32,565 bases of DNA, from contig CAMCTC010000049.1 of assembly GCA_945878355.1 (NCBI GenBank), positions 1 through 32,565 of the forward strand. Direction: 5' to 3'. Of this stretch, positions 23,958 through 31,728 are shown in pieces (position 1 is the first letter of the stretch; the number at the start of each line of letters is the position of its first letter). The notes beneath the pieces were generated by a model that was not told the DNA's origin, did no database searches, and saw only the letters and a program-made list of their open reading frames with translations. The stretch is from Bordetella parapertussis. Lineage in GTDB: Bacteria; Pseudomonadota; Gammaproteobacteria; Burkholderiales; Burkholderiaceae_C. The position numbers and the translations under genes are program-made.

Positions 23958-24608
23958 ATGAACTTCACAGCTTTCGAGCGCAACCTGCAGGGGACCGGAG
24001 CGAGCCGCCGCCTGCGCATCTCGGGCAAGGTCCCAGGCATCGTTTTTGGCGCCGGCGAACCCAAGATGATCGAGTTGGACCACAACGCGCTGTACTTCGC
24101 GCTGAAGAAAGAGGCTTTCCACTCTTCGATCCTGTCGATGGAGTTGGCTGGCACCACACAACGTGTGCTGCTTCGTGATTTCCAGATGCACCCCTGGAAG
24201 CAGCAAGTGCTGCACGTTGACTTCCAGCGTGTCGATGACACGACCCGATTGCGCAAGAAGGTGCCATTGCACTTCTCGGGCGAAGAAGAGTCGATCGCCG
24301 TCAAGACCGACAAGTGCCTGGTCGCCCATGTCTCGACCGAGGTCGAGATCGAGTGCCTGGCCACCGCGTTGCCAGAGTTCATCGCCGTCGACCTGAGCCA
24401 CCTGGTCAAGGGTCAGTCGCTGCATGCTTCCGATCTGGTGCTTCCTGAAGGGCTGAAGATCGTCAAGCACGGCAAGAACAATCCGGTGATCGTCGCGGCC
24501 ACCGCGCCCAAGCTGGAAGAAGAAGTCGCGCCGGTCGAAGACGCTGCCGTGCCAGCCAAGAAGGCCGCTGCCAAGAAGGCTCCGGCCAAGAAGGCCGCTG
24601 CCAAGTAG
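23958..24608 (+). CDS. rplY: Large-subunit ribosomal protein bL25 (CTC form)
   Basis: A 216-residue long (TL5/CTC) form of L25, which binds 5S r[29 protein letters not shown] and the block [31 protein letters not shown] are typical; the C-terminal beta domain follows. I use the second ATG (23958) because GGAG lies seven bases before it; an ATG four codons earlier overlaps that site. The protein ends in a Lys/Ala tail with tandem [13 protein letters not shown] units encoded by near-identical 15-18 bp DNA repeats. A strong terminator follows. Confidence 0.95.
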   Translation: MNFTAFERNLQGTGASRRLRISGKVPGIVFGAGEPKMIELDHNALYFALKKEAFHSSILSMELAGTTQRVLLRDFQMHPWKQQVLHVDFQRVDDTTRLRKKVPLHFSGEEESIAVKTDKCLVAHVSTEVEIECLATALPEFIAVDLSHLVKGQSLHASDLVLPEGLKIVKHGKNNPVIVAATAPKLEEEVAPVEDAAVPAKKAAAKKAPAKKAAAK

Positions 24609-24639
24609 TCCTCTCGGCAGCGCTCGCACTGCCAGGCAG

Positions 24640-24664
24640 AACCCCGCTTCAAGCGGGGTTTTTT
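24640..24664 (+). terminator. Rho-independent terminator after rplY
   Basis: AACCCCGCT-TCA-AGCGGGGTT, a perfect 9 bp stem, followed by TTTTG; counting stem bases the T-run is six. The loop also encodes the stop codon of the convergent VOC gene. Confidence 0.93.
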
Positions 24665-25182
24665 GTGCCTGGCGTGCTTGCGATCTCGGCAGCGCGTGCC
24701 GGCAAGTGCTTGCTGGCCGTCCATCGATCGAGTATGTCGCGCGCACCGTTCAGTGCGGGATCCATCGCTGGGTCGTGACCGATTGCCTTGGCCGCGAGCT
24801 CGATCACATAGCCGTCGGGATCGCGGAAATAGACCGAATGGATGAAGCCATGGTCGGAGATGCCTCGGGTCTCGATGTCGGCAGCGCGCCCCTTGGCCAG
24901 CATGTTGTGCAAGGTCTGCAAGTCAACCTCCAGCGCGATGTGCAGGTCGAAATCGTGCTGTTGCTTGAACCCGAACGCCATGTCCGGCGCTTCAAAAAAC
25001 GCCAAGTACGAGCCGTCTCCTAGCCTGTAGAAAGTGTGCAGCGTGTTGGTCTTGCGGCCGCTCTTGGTCTCGCCGATTTCCAGCGTTCCCGACAGCGGCA
25101 GTCCGAGGAAGTCTTCATAGAACCGACGGGTCGACTCTGAGTCGCTGCAGCGGTAGGCACTGTGGTGCAGCCCCTGGATCAT
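24649..25182 (-). CDS. VOC-family (glyoxalase/dioxygenase-like) protein
   Basis: A 177-residue vicinal-oxygen-chelate protein. IQGLHHSAYRCSDSE carries the first metal-binding His, DFDLHIALEV the second, and FRDPDGYVIEL the C-terminal Glu, so a divalent metal centre is likely. Family members include glyoxalase I-like lyases, extradiol dioxygenases and epimerases; which one is not evident. The start at 25182 follows AGGAG at seven bases; the longer frame has no such site. It lies downstream of etfQO on the same strand after 212 bp in which I see no gene. Its last codons run into the rplY terminator. Confidence 0.83.
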   Translation of the reverse strand: MIQGLHHSAYRCSDSESTRRFYEDFLGLPLSGTLEIGETKSGRKTNTLHTFYRLGDGSYLAFFEAPDMAFGFKQQHDFDLHIALEVDLQTLHNMLAKGRAADIETRGISDHGFIHSVYFRDPDGYVIELAAKAIGHDPAMDPALNGARDILDRWTASKHLPARAAEIASTPGTKNPA

Positions 25183-25394
25183 CTGGTTTCTCCTGACTTG
25201 GGCGAGAGGCTCCGATCGGCGTTGATGCCTGGACCGGGCCGACTTGCGCAGTTTGGCGGCACTGGCCAGGCCGTAATAACTCCCCACGACAGCGGACCAT
25301 CGCCATCGAACGGCAGGTCAAGGTCGGTGCGGCCTGAGGTCCGAGGCCATCCGCGCCAGCGGCGTGTCGCCGCAACGTGCCATGGCCGGCGCGA

Positions 25395-27080
25395 TCACAT
25401 CCCGGCGTAGTTGGGCCCGCCGCCGCCCTCGGGCGTGACCCAGACGATGTTCTGGGTCGGGTCCTTGATATCGCAGGTCTTGCAGTGCACGCAGTTCTGC
25501 GCGTTGATTTGCAAGCGGTCGCTGTCGTCAGCGTTCTTGACGAATTCGTAGACGCCGGCCGGGCAGTAACGAGATTCCGGGCCGCCGTAGCGCGCCAGGT
25601 TGATCGAGACCGGCACAGAGGCATCCTTGAGCGTGAGGTGGGCCGGCTGGTTTTCCTCGTGGTTGGTGCTGCTGATGAACACCGAACTGAGCCGGTCGAA
25701 GCTGATCTGACCGTCGGGTTTGGGGTATTCGATCTGGCGGCATTGGTTTGCCGGCAGCAATCGCGCATGGTCTGGCGTGTCGCGGTGCAGCGTCCAGGGT
25801 GGTGTTTTGAGCCCGAGCTTGGGCATCAACCACTGCTCGATGCCAGTCATCACCGTGCCGATCAGCGTTCCCCACTTGAACCAGGGCTTGAAGTTGCGGG
25901 TTCGCATCAGCTCTGCGTGCAGCCAACTGGCCTCGAAGGCCGTTGGGTAGGCCGTGAGCTCGTCCTGGCTGCGACCTGCTGCCAGCGCATCCGCGGCAGC
26001 CTCGGCCGCGAGCATGCCGGTCTTGATCGCCGCGTGGCTGCCTTTGATGCGCGCAGCGTTCATCATGCCGGCGTCGCAGCCTATCAGTGCGCCGCCCGGG
26101 AACACCAGCTTGGGCAGGCTTTGCAGCCCACCGTTGTTGATCGCGCGCGCGCCGTAGCCTATGCGCTTGCCGCCCTCGATGTGGCCTCGAATGGCGTGGT
26201 GGGTCTTCCAGCGCTGCATCTCCTCGAACGGGCTCATCCAAGGGTTCTGATAGTCGAGGCCAAGCACATAGCCCAGCGTGACTTTGTTGCCTTCGAGGTG
26301 GTAGAGGAATCCGCCGCCGAAGCTTCCGTCGGTGACCGGCCAACCGCTGGTGTGCACAACCAAGCCTGGCTGGGCTTTCTCGGGCGGGATCTCCCACAAC
26401 TCCTTGATGCCCAGCGCAAAGCTCGGTGGGTCACGGCCTTCGTCGAGCTTGTATCGCGCGATCAGTTGCTTGCCCAGGTGACCGCGTGCGCCTTCGGCAA
26501 AGATCGTGTACTTGCCGAGCAGTTCCATGCCGAGTTGGAAGCCGTCGTGCGGCTGGCCGTCCTTGCCGATGCCTAGATTGCCGGTGGCCACGCCACGCAC
26601 CGCGCCTGCGTCGTCGTACAGGACTTCGGCGGCGGTGAAGCCTGGGAAGACCTCAACGCCCAGCGCTTCAGCCTGCTCGCCCAGCCACTTGACCACCGCG
26701 CCCAGGCTGATGACATAGTTGCCGTCGTTGTGAAAGCATTCCGGCATCAGCCAGTCCGGCGTGGTGGCGATGCCGTCTTCGCTGAGCACCAGCAACTGAT
26801 CGCCTGTGACGGGCTGGTTCAGTGGTGCACCCAGGTCGCGCCAGTTGGGAATCAGCTCGGTGATCGCGATCGGGTCCATCACCGCGCCGGACAGGATGTG
26901 GGCGCCTGGCTCCGAGCCTTTTTCGAGCACCACGACCGAGATCTCTCGCCCCTGGACCGCCGCCAGTTGCTTGAGCCTTATCGCTGCGGCCATGCCGCCG
27001 GGGCCGCCGCCGACGATCACCACGTCGTACTCCATGGCCTCGCGCGGGCCGAATTGGCTGAGAATCTCCTGCGGTGTCAT
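25395..27080 (-). CDS. Electron-transfer flavoprotein:ubiquinone oxidoreductase
   Basis: A 561-residue ETF-QO, passing electrons from acyl-CoA dehydrogenases via ETF to ubiquinone at the inner membrane. It has an FAD-binding VVIVGGGPGGMAAAIRL (residues 20-36), then HILSGAVMDPIAI, GATIS-like substrate segments and, at the C-terminus, the [4Fe-4S] cysteines Cys506, Cys530, Cys533 and Cys536 (NCVHCKTCDIKDPTQNI). The length matches the family. I chose the ATG at 27080, with AGGACAG upstream; the frame stays open 22 codons further. It diverges from an SDR gene across a region with a strong palindrome. Confidence 0.96.
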   Translation of the reverse strand: MTPQEILSQFGPREAMEYDVVIVGGGPGGMAAAIRLKQLAAVQGREISVVVLEKGSEPGAHILSGAVMDPIAITELIPNWRDLGAPLNQPVTGDQLLVLSEDGIATTPDWLMPECFHNDGNYVISLGAVVKWLGEQAEALGVEVFPGFTAAEVLYDDAGAVRGVATGNLGIGKDGQPHDGFQLGMELLGKYTIFAEGARGHLGKQLIARYKLDEGRDPPSFALGIKELWEIPPEKAQPGLVVHTSGWPVTDGSFGGGFLYHLEGNKVTLGYVLGLDYQNPWMSPFEEMQRWKTHHAIRGHIEGGKRIGYGARAINNGGLQSLPKLVFPGGALIGCDAGMMNAARIKGSHAAIKTGMLAAEAAADALAAGRSQDELTAYPTAFEASWLHAELMRTRNFKPWFKWGTLIGTVMTGIEQWLMPKLGLKTPPWTLHRDTPDHARLLPANQCRQIEYPKPDGQISFDRLSSVFISSTNHEENQPAHLTLKDASVPVSINLARYGGPESRYCPAGVYEFVKNADDSDRLQINAQNCVHCKTCDIKDPTQNIVWVTPEGGGGPNYAGM

Positions 27081-27155
27081 CCGGATCTGTCCTGTTGGTT
27101 TGAGCGCTTGACGTCCCGGCTCTCGGGAGATCTTGATTCTAACCATGGGGTGTCA

Positions 27156-27179
27156 AAAAAAGAACGATCGTGCTTTTTT
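27156..27179. promoter_or_regulatory. 24 bp near-perfect palindrome, candidate operator
   Basis: The sequence runs AAAAAAG-A-ACGATCGT-G-CTTTTTT, with a single mismatched pair over 24 bp (centre 27167/27168). It lies between the divergent etfQO and SDR starts. Palindromes of the ACGnnCGT type are common TetR-family operators; the A and T flanks could also make it terminator-like. Confidence 0.5.
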
Positions 27180-27318
27180 GATCCGATCGATGCAGAGATT
27201 TCACCGTGCCTGATGCCCAGACCTGATCTGGCAATGGACAAGCCCGGCATCGCTCGTGCTATGGTGTTTGAGGTCAAATTCGCTGAATCTCCAGCCCGTC
27301 AACTGCCCTGATTGCACC

Positions 27319-28101
27319 ATGAGCTACAACATCGATCTGTCCGGCCGCGTGGCCTTTGTCTCCGGCGCGTCCAGTGGCCTGGGGGCTCAGTTCGCCCGAA
27401 CCCTGAGCCAGGCTGGCGCCGCGGTGGTCTTGGCGGCACGCCGGGTCGAGCGGCTCAAAACATTGCGCGCCGAGATTGAGTCGGCCGGTGGCGACGCCCA
27501 TGTGGTGGCGCTTGATGTGACCGACCCCGACAGCATCAAGGCGGCCGTCGCGCATGCCGAGACCGAGGTCGGCACGATCGACATCCTGATCAACAACTCC
27601 GGTGTCAGCACCACCCAGCGGCTGGTCGATGTGAGCCCGGAGGACTACGACTTCGTGATGGACACCAACACGCGCGGCGCTTTTTTCGTCGCGCAAGAGG
27701 TGGCCAAGCGGATGATTGCGCGATCTCGCGGCGCAGCCCCCGGCACTTTCACCGGCGGGCGCATCGTCAATGTCGCGTCGATGGCAGGCCTGCGCCCGCT
27801 CAGCCAGATCGGCGTTTATGCGATGAGCAAAGCCACGGTGATCCACATGACCAAGGCGATGGCGCTGGAGTGGGGCAAGTTCGGCATCAACGTCAACGCG
27901 CTGTGCCCGGGTTACATCGACACCGAGATGAACCACGCGCATTGGCAGACCGAAGCTGGTCAGAAGCTGATGAGCATCTTGCCGCGCAAGCGCGTGGGCC
28001 AGCCGCAAGACCTGGATTCAGCGCTGATGATGCTGTGCGCCAACGAAAGCCACTTCATCAACGGTGCGATCTTGTCGGCCGATGATGGCTTCGGCGCCTG
28101 A
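27319..28101 (+). CDS. SDR-family oxidoreductase
   Basis: A 260-residue classical short-chain dehydrogenase. It has VSGASSGLG (14-22), NNSG, the catalytic Ser in NVASMAG and Tyr/Lys in GVYAMSK. The start at 27319 (MSYNIDLSGR) is set by homology to the usual N-terminus; no good ribosome binding site is visible. Close relatives are annotated as 3-hydroxyacyl-CoA or acetoacetyl-CoA-type reductases. The neighbours (ETF-QO, thioesterases, CoA-transferase) fit acyl-CoA metabolism, but the substrate is not shown by sequence. It is followed within 6 bp by the yceH-like gene. Confidence 0.85.
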   Translation: MSYNIDLSGRVAFVSGASSGLGAQFARTLSQAGAAVVLAARRVERLKTLRAEIESAGGDAHVVALDVTDPDSIKAAVAHAETEVGTIDILINNSGVSTTQRLVDVSPEDYDFVMDTNTRGAFFVAQEVAKRMIARSRGAAPGTFTGGRIVNVASMAGLRPLSQIGVYAMSKATVIHMTKAMALEWGKFGINVNALCPGYIDTEMNHAHWQTEAGQKLMSILPRKRVGQPQDLDSALMMLCANESHFINGAILSADDGFGA

Positions 28102-28107
28102 GCCTGA

Positions 28108-28776
28108 ATGGCGCGCCCCCTGACCCCTCTGGAGGCCCGGGTGCTCGCGGTGCTGGTGGAAAAGCAAGCCACCGTGCCCGACACCTATCCCTTGTCGCTG
28201 AACACGCTGGTGGCTGGCTGCAACCAGAAGACGGCTCGTGATCCGGTGCTGTCGGCCACCGATGCCGAGGTGCTGGTGGCGGTTGACGGCTTGAAGCGAA
28301 TGAGCCTGTTGTTCGAGAGCAGCGGCGGCCGTGTCACCCGCTACGAGCACAACGCCGTTCGCGGGCTGAACGTGCCGGCCTCCTCGGTGGCGCTGCTGAC
28401 CGTGCTGATGCTTCGTGGGCCGCAGACCTCGGCTGAATTGCGTGCGAACAGCGAGCGCCTGCACCGATTTGCCGACATCGCTGCGGTCGAGGCCTTGCTC
28501 GAGGAACTGGCCGACCGATTCCCACCGCACGCGATCAAGCTGGCCCGAGCGCCTGGCGCACGCGAGGCGCGTTGGGCGCACCTGCTGTGCGGCGAGGTGC
28601 AGATGACTGCCGGGCGCGAACTGGACGCTAGCTCGGACGAAGACCCAGTGAGCGTGGGTGAACTGGTGGCCTTGAAGTTCGAACTGTCGCGCCAGGCTGC
28701 CGAAATCTCCGAACTGCGCGCGCTGGTGCTTCGCATGGCAACAGAGCTGGGCATCAGCCCTGAACCCAAGGCCTGA
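28108..28776 (+). CDS. YceH-like DUF480 protein
   Basis: A 222-residue protein of the YceH/UPF0502 family, recognised by PLTPLEARVLAVLVEKQATVPDTYPLSLN, NQKTARDPV and LLTVLMLRGPQTSAELR. The fold is two winged-helix domains; molecular function is unknown. A C-terminal helix (about 190-215) is likely coiled. The stop is 4 bp before the thioesterase start, so the three genes form one operon with the SDR. Confidence 0.92.
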   Translation: MARPLTPLEARVLAVLVEKQATVPDTYPLSLNTLVAGCNQKTARDPVLSATDAEVLVAVDGLKRMSLLFESSGGRVTRYEHNAVRGLNVPASSVALLTVLMLRGPQTSAELRANSERLHRFADIAAVEALLEELADRFPPHAIKLARAPGAREARWAHLLCGEVQMTAGRELDASSDEDPVSVGELVALKFELSRQAAEISELRALVLRMATELGISPEPKA

Positions 28777-28780
28777 ACCG

Positions 28781-29203
28781 ATGCGATTCGACCTGCCCGA
28801 CGACAAGAAGCTGGCGTTCGAGATGGTGATCCCTATCCGCTGGGGTGATATGGACGCGATGGGCCATGTCAACAACACCAGTTACTTCCGCTACCTCGAG
28901 TCTCTGCGCATCGAGTGGTTCCGCCACATCGGTTGCCTGCCCGACCCTGGTGGCGTTGGGCCTGTGATCATCAATGCCTTCTGCAGCTTCATTCGTCAGC
29001 TCGAATACCCTGGCGACGTGCTGGCGCGTCATTACACCGGTGCGATGGGGCGCAGCACGGTCGAGACTTACGCCACGCTGGAGCGGATCGACATGCCCGG
29101 TGTGGTGCACGCAACAGGGGGCGCGACGACGGTGTGGACCGATTTCAAGGCGCAGAAATCGGTGCCGATCCCCGACCGCTTCCGAGCGCTGTTCAGCGCT
29201 TGA
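28781..29203 (+). CDS. Hotdog-fold acyl-CoA thioesterase (4HBT family)
   Basis: A 140-residue single hotdog domain. The motif IRWGDMDAMGHVNNTSYFRY carries the catalytic Asp of the 4-hydroxybenzoyl-CoA thioesterase/YbgC group. It would hydrolyse short acyl- or aryl-CoA. It lies in an operon with the SDR and yceH-like genes and converges on the LuxR gene with a 16 bp gap. Confidence 0.88.
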   Translation: MRFDLPDDKKLAFEMVIPIRWGDMDAMGHVNNTSYFRYLESLRIEWFRHIGCLPDPGGVGPVIINAFCSFIRQLEYPGDVLARHYTGAMGRSTVETYATLERIDMPGVVHATGGATTVWTDFKAQKSVPIPDRFRALFSA

Positions 29204-29219
29204 TCCACCCCCAGGCTGG

Positions 29220-29801
29220 TCACCCCGACAGCAGTTTGTTGACGAGCTCGGGTGTGGTCGCCGCACCCATCTTGCGCATCAGCCTGGCGCGGTAGACATC
29301 CACGGTGCGTGGGCTGATGCCCAGGCGCTTGCCGATCTGCTTGCTGGTCAGCCCGTCGATCAGCAGTGCGGCAATCTCTCGCTCGCGGGCGGTGAACTCC
29401 ACTTTGAGCTTGCGCTTGGACGACAAGTCCTCGAAGGCCCAGATGCCTGCCGCATGGGCTTGCTGCGGATCGAGCGCACGGCCTGAGACATGGCACCAGA
29501 ACAGTTCGCCGCGAGCCACACCATCGAGTCGCTTCATCACCCTGTCGTCTGCGTACCAGCCTTGCGCGTCCAGGCTGGCGACGATTCGCGCGCCAGTGCG
29601 CTCGAACTCGTCAGCGCTGGGGTAGAGCAAGGCCAGGCTCTGGCCGACGAGTTGCTCGCGGTCGGCACCGAACATTGCCAGCGCCTGGCGGTTGCAGTCG
29701 ACGATCTGGCGCTGGCGCGACAGGACCAGGCCTATTGGTGCTAGGTCAAACGCGGTGCGGTAATCCAGCGTCAGCAACGAGCCGTTCGCTGGCGCATTCA
29801 C
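29220..29801 (-). CDS. PAS-LuxR transcription regulator
   Basis: A 193-residue regulator with an N-terminal PAS domain (about 12-125, DLAPIGLVLSRQRQIVDCNRQAL) and a C-terminal LuxR helix-turn-helix (FTAREREIAALLIDGLTSKQIG, ISPRTVDVYRARLMRKMGA). No receiver domain or transmembrane segment. The start is GTG at 29801, overlapping the stop of the PaaI-like gene (GTGA), so its expression is tied to that gene. An in-frame ATG is not available before the PAS domain. The ligand of the PAS domain is unknown. Confidence 0.88.
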   Translation of the reverse strand: MNAPANGSLLTLDYRTAFDLAPIGLVLSRQRQIVDCNRQALAMFGADREQLVGQSLALLYPSADEFERTGARIVASLDAQGWYADDRVMKRLDGVARGELFWCHVSGRALDPQQAHAAGIWAFEDLSSKRKLKVEFTAREREIAALLIDGLTSKQIGKRLGISPRTVDVYRARLMRKMGAATTPELVNKLLSG

Positions 29802-30220
29802 AGCAGCGCATAGGTCGTGGTGCTGTGGGCCGCCAGCCGCCCCGCCGCATCGAGCACCTCGATCTCGCCGAACACCAGGCTCTTGCCCATGCGCAGCACG
29901 CGCGCGAGCACCCGGGCCTGGCCGCTGTCGCCCGCCACTGGGCGCAGGAAGCTGGTCTGCAACTGCACCGTGGTCATGGCGCGAAAGCCGCCGAGTTGGC
30001 TGCTGACGGCCAACACCATCGCGGTGTCGGCAGCGGCCATCAGGGTCTGGCCGCAGACCACGCCGCCGCCATGAACGTGCAGTGGTGTGATGGGCAGCGC
30101 CAGCAACACCTCGCCGACCCTTGCTTCGAGCAGTTGCAGATCAAGCGCCATCACCCAGGGTGCGAAAACGGTCTTGAGCATCTCCCGCAGCGCAGTGTCA
30201 TCCATTTTCTCAGCTTTCAT
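29798..30220 (-). CDS. PaaI-family thioesterase
   Basis: A 140-residue hotdog protein of the PaaI type. It has HVHGGGVVCGQTLMAAADTAM, the equivalent of the HGG catalytic loop, then the RAMTTVQLQTSFLRPV strand. It hydrolyses acyl-CoA thioesters, often aryl-acetyl or medium-chain. The ATG at 30220 has GAGG eight bases upstream. It diverges from scoA across a 109 bp region with an inverted repeat and is coupled to the PAS-LuxR gene. Confidence 0.85.
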   Translation of the reverse strand: MKAEKMDDTALREMLKTVFAPWVMALDLQLLEARVGEVLLALPITPLHVHGGGVVCGQTLMAAADTAMVLAVSSQLGGFRAMTTVQLQTSFLRPVAGDSGQARVLARVLRMGKSLVFGEIEVLDAAGRLAAHSTTTYALL

Positions 30221-30273
30221 CGGCGTCCTCTTGATGAGCTTCGTGGCGAGCTTTAAGCAATTCTACGTAAACC

Positions 30274-30293
30274 CTACTTATTGCAGTAAGTAG
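30274..30293. promoter_or_regulatory. Inverted repeat between paaI-like gene and scoA, candidate operator
   Basis: CTACTTA-TTGCAG-TAAGTAG, a perfect 7 bp inverted repeat with a six-base spacer, in an AT-rich stretch of the divergent intergenic region. A dimeric repressor binding here could control both directions. Confidence 0.5.
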
Positions 30294-30329
30294 TACGCTT
30301 CCCGCCGTCCCAATGCGAAAGACGCGACC

Positions 30330-31043
30330 ATGAACAAGCTCTATCCCAGCGCCGCCGCAGCTCTGGCCGACATCGTGCATGACAACCAGCTGTTGGCTGT
30401 CGGCGGTTTCGGCCTGTGCGGTATCCCCGAGGCCTTGATCGATGCGCTGGTCGCGTCGGGCTCCAAAGGCCTGACCGTCATCAGCAACAACGCCGGTGTC
30501 GACGGTTTTGGCCTTGGAAAACTGCTCGAAACGCGGCAGATCAAGAAGATGATCTCAAGCTATGTTGGTGAGAACAAGGAGTTCGAGCGCCAGTACCTGG
30601 CCGGCGAACTCGAGCTCGAATTCACGCCTCAGGGCACGCTGGCCGAGCGGCTGCGCGCTGGCGGCGCCGGCATCCCGGCCTTCTTCACCCGCACTGGCGT
30701 GGGCACGCTGGTGGCCGAGGGCAAGGAGACGCGCGAATTCGACGGTCATCAATACGTGATGGAACGCGCGCTGCTGCCTGACGTGGCCTTGGGCAAAGCC
30801 TGGAAGGCCGATCGCAGCGGCAACCTGATCTTCCGTCGCACGGCGCGCAACTTCAACCCGGCAACGATCATGGCTGGCAAGATCAGCGTGGTCGAGGTCG
30901 AGGAAATCGTCGAGAACGGCAGCTTGGACCCCGATGCGGTGCACCTGCCCGGCATCTACGTGACTCGCCTGGTGGTCAACGCCACGCCTGAGAAGCGCAT
31001 CGAGAAGCGCACTGTCACTGAAACATCGAAAGCGGGAGTCTGA
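30330..31043 (+). CDS. scoA: 3-oxoacid CoA-transferase subunit A
   Basis: A 237-residue alpha subunit of succinyl-CoA:3-ketoacid (acetoacetate) CoA-transferase. The glycine-rich [32 protein letters not shown] and [21 protein letters not shown] are conserved, and the start of the family (about 235 residues) fits. The enzyme makes acetoacetyl-CoA from acetoacetate using succinyl-CoA. The beta subunit starts one base after the stop. Confidence 0.95.
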   Translation: MNKLYPSAAAALADIVHDNQLLAVGGFGLCGIPEALIDALVASGSKGLTVISNNAGVDGFGLGKLLETRQIKKMISSYVGENKEFERQYLAGELELEFTPQGTLAERLRAGGAGIPAFFTRTGVGTLVAEGKETREFDGHQYVMERALLPDVALGKAWKADRSGNLIFRRTARNFNPATIMAGKISVVEVEEIVENGSLDPDAVHLPGIYVTRLVVNATPEKRIEKRTVTETSKAGV

Positions 31044-31044
31044 C

Positions 31045-31683
31045 ATGGCCTGGACCCACGACCAAATGGCTGCTGTGGCGGCCAAAGAACTGCAAGATGG
31101 CTTCTACGTCAATCTCGGCATCGGCTTGCCGACGCTGGTGGCCAACTTCGTCAACCCCGATATCGAGGTCTGGCTGCAGAGCGAGAACGGCATGTTGGGC
31201 ATAGGCCCGTTCCCGACCGAGGACCAGGTCGACGCCGACCTGATCAACGCCGGCAAGCAGACCGTGACCACGATCCCGGGGTCGAGCATTTTCGGCAGCC
31301 ACGACAGCTTCGCGATGATCCGTGGCGGCAAGATCAACCTGTCTATCCTGGGTGCGATGCAGGTCAGCGAGAAGGGCGACCTGGCCAACTGGATGATCCC
31401 CGGCAAGATGGTCAAAGGCATGGGCGGCGCAATGGACCTGGTGGCCGGGGTCAAGAACGTCGTTGTGCTGATGGAGCATGTGGCTCGGCGCAAGGACGGT
31501 GGCTTCGACTTGAAGATCCTGCCCACTTGCACGCTGCCGCTGACTGGCGTGGGCGTGGTCGACCGCATCATCACCGATCTGGCGGTGCTCGACATCACCC
31601 CGCATGGGCTCAAAGTGGTCGAGATGGCGCCTGGCGTGACGCGCGAGGAGTTGCAGGAAAAGACCGGCGTGCCCTTGCACTGA
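31045..31683 (+). CDS. scoB: 3-oxoacid CoA-transferase subunit B
   Basis: A 212-residue beta subunit carrying the catalytic Glu47 in [12 protein letters not shown], which forms the enzyme-CoA thioester. Other conserved blocks are [26 protein letters not shown] and [18 protein letters not shown]. It forms an obligate heteromer with the adjacent scoA product and is translated from the same message (one base between genes). Confidence 0.96.
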   Translation: MAWTHDQMAAVAAKELQDGFYVNLGIGLPTLVANFVNPDIEVWLQSENGMLGIGPFPTEDQVDADLINAGKQTVTTIPGSSIFGSHDSFAMIRGGKINLSILGAMQVSEKGDLANWMIPGKMVKGMGGAMDLVAGVKNVVVLMEHVARRKDGGFDLKILPTCTLPLTGVGVVDRIITDLAVLDITPHGLKVVEMAPGVTREELQEKTGVPLH

Positions 31684-31692
31684 TCGTTGCAT

Positions 31693-31722
31693 GAGTCCTG
31701 TGCGCAGGACTTCAGCGCTGAA
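31693..31722. terminator. Hairpin between convergent scoB and lapB
   Basis: AGTCCTG-TGCG-CAGGACT (31694-31711) followed immediately by the palindrome TTCAGCGCTGAA (31711-31722). There is no T-run, so it is a weak or factor-assisted terminator candidate for the two convergent genes. Confidence 0.35.
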
Positions 31723-31728
31723 CAGGCT

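Noticed and set aside
25183..25394. Possible gene between the VOC gene and etfQO
   Set aside because: No frame with a start, ribosome binding site or recognisable residues; probably untranslated or relic DNA.
25377..26576. Plus-strand open frame opposite etfQO (399 codons)
   Set aside because: Antisense shadow of a clearly recognised enzyme.
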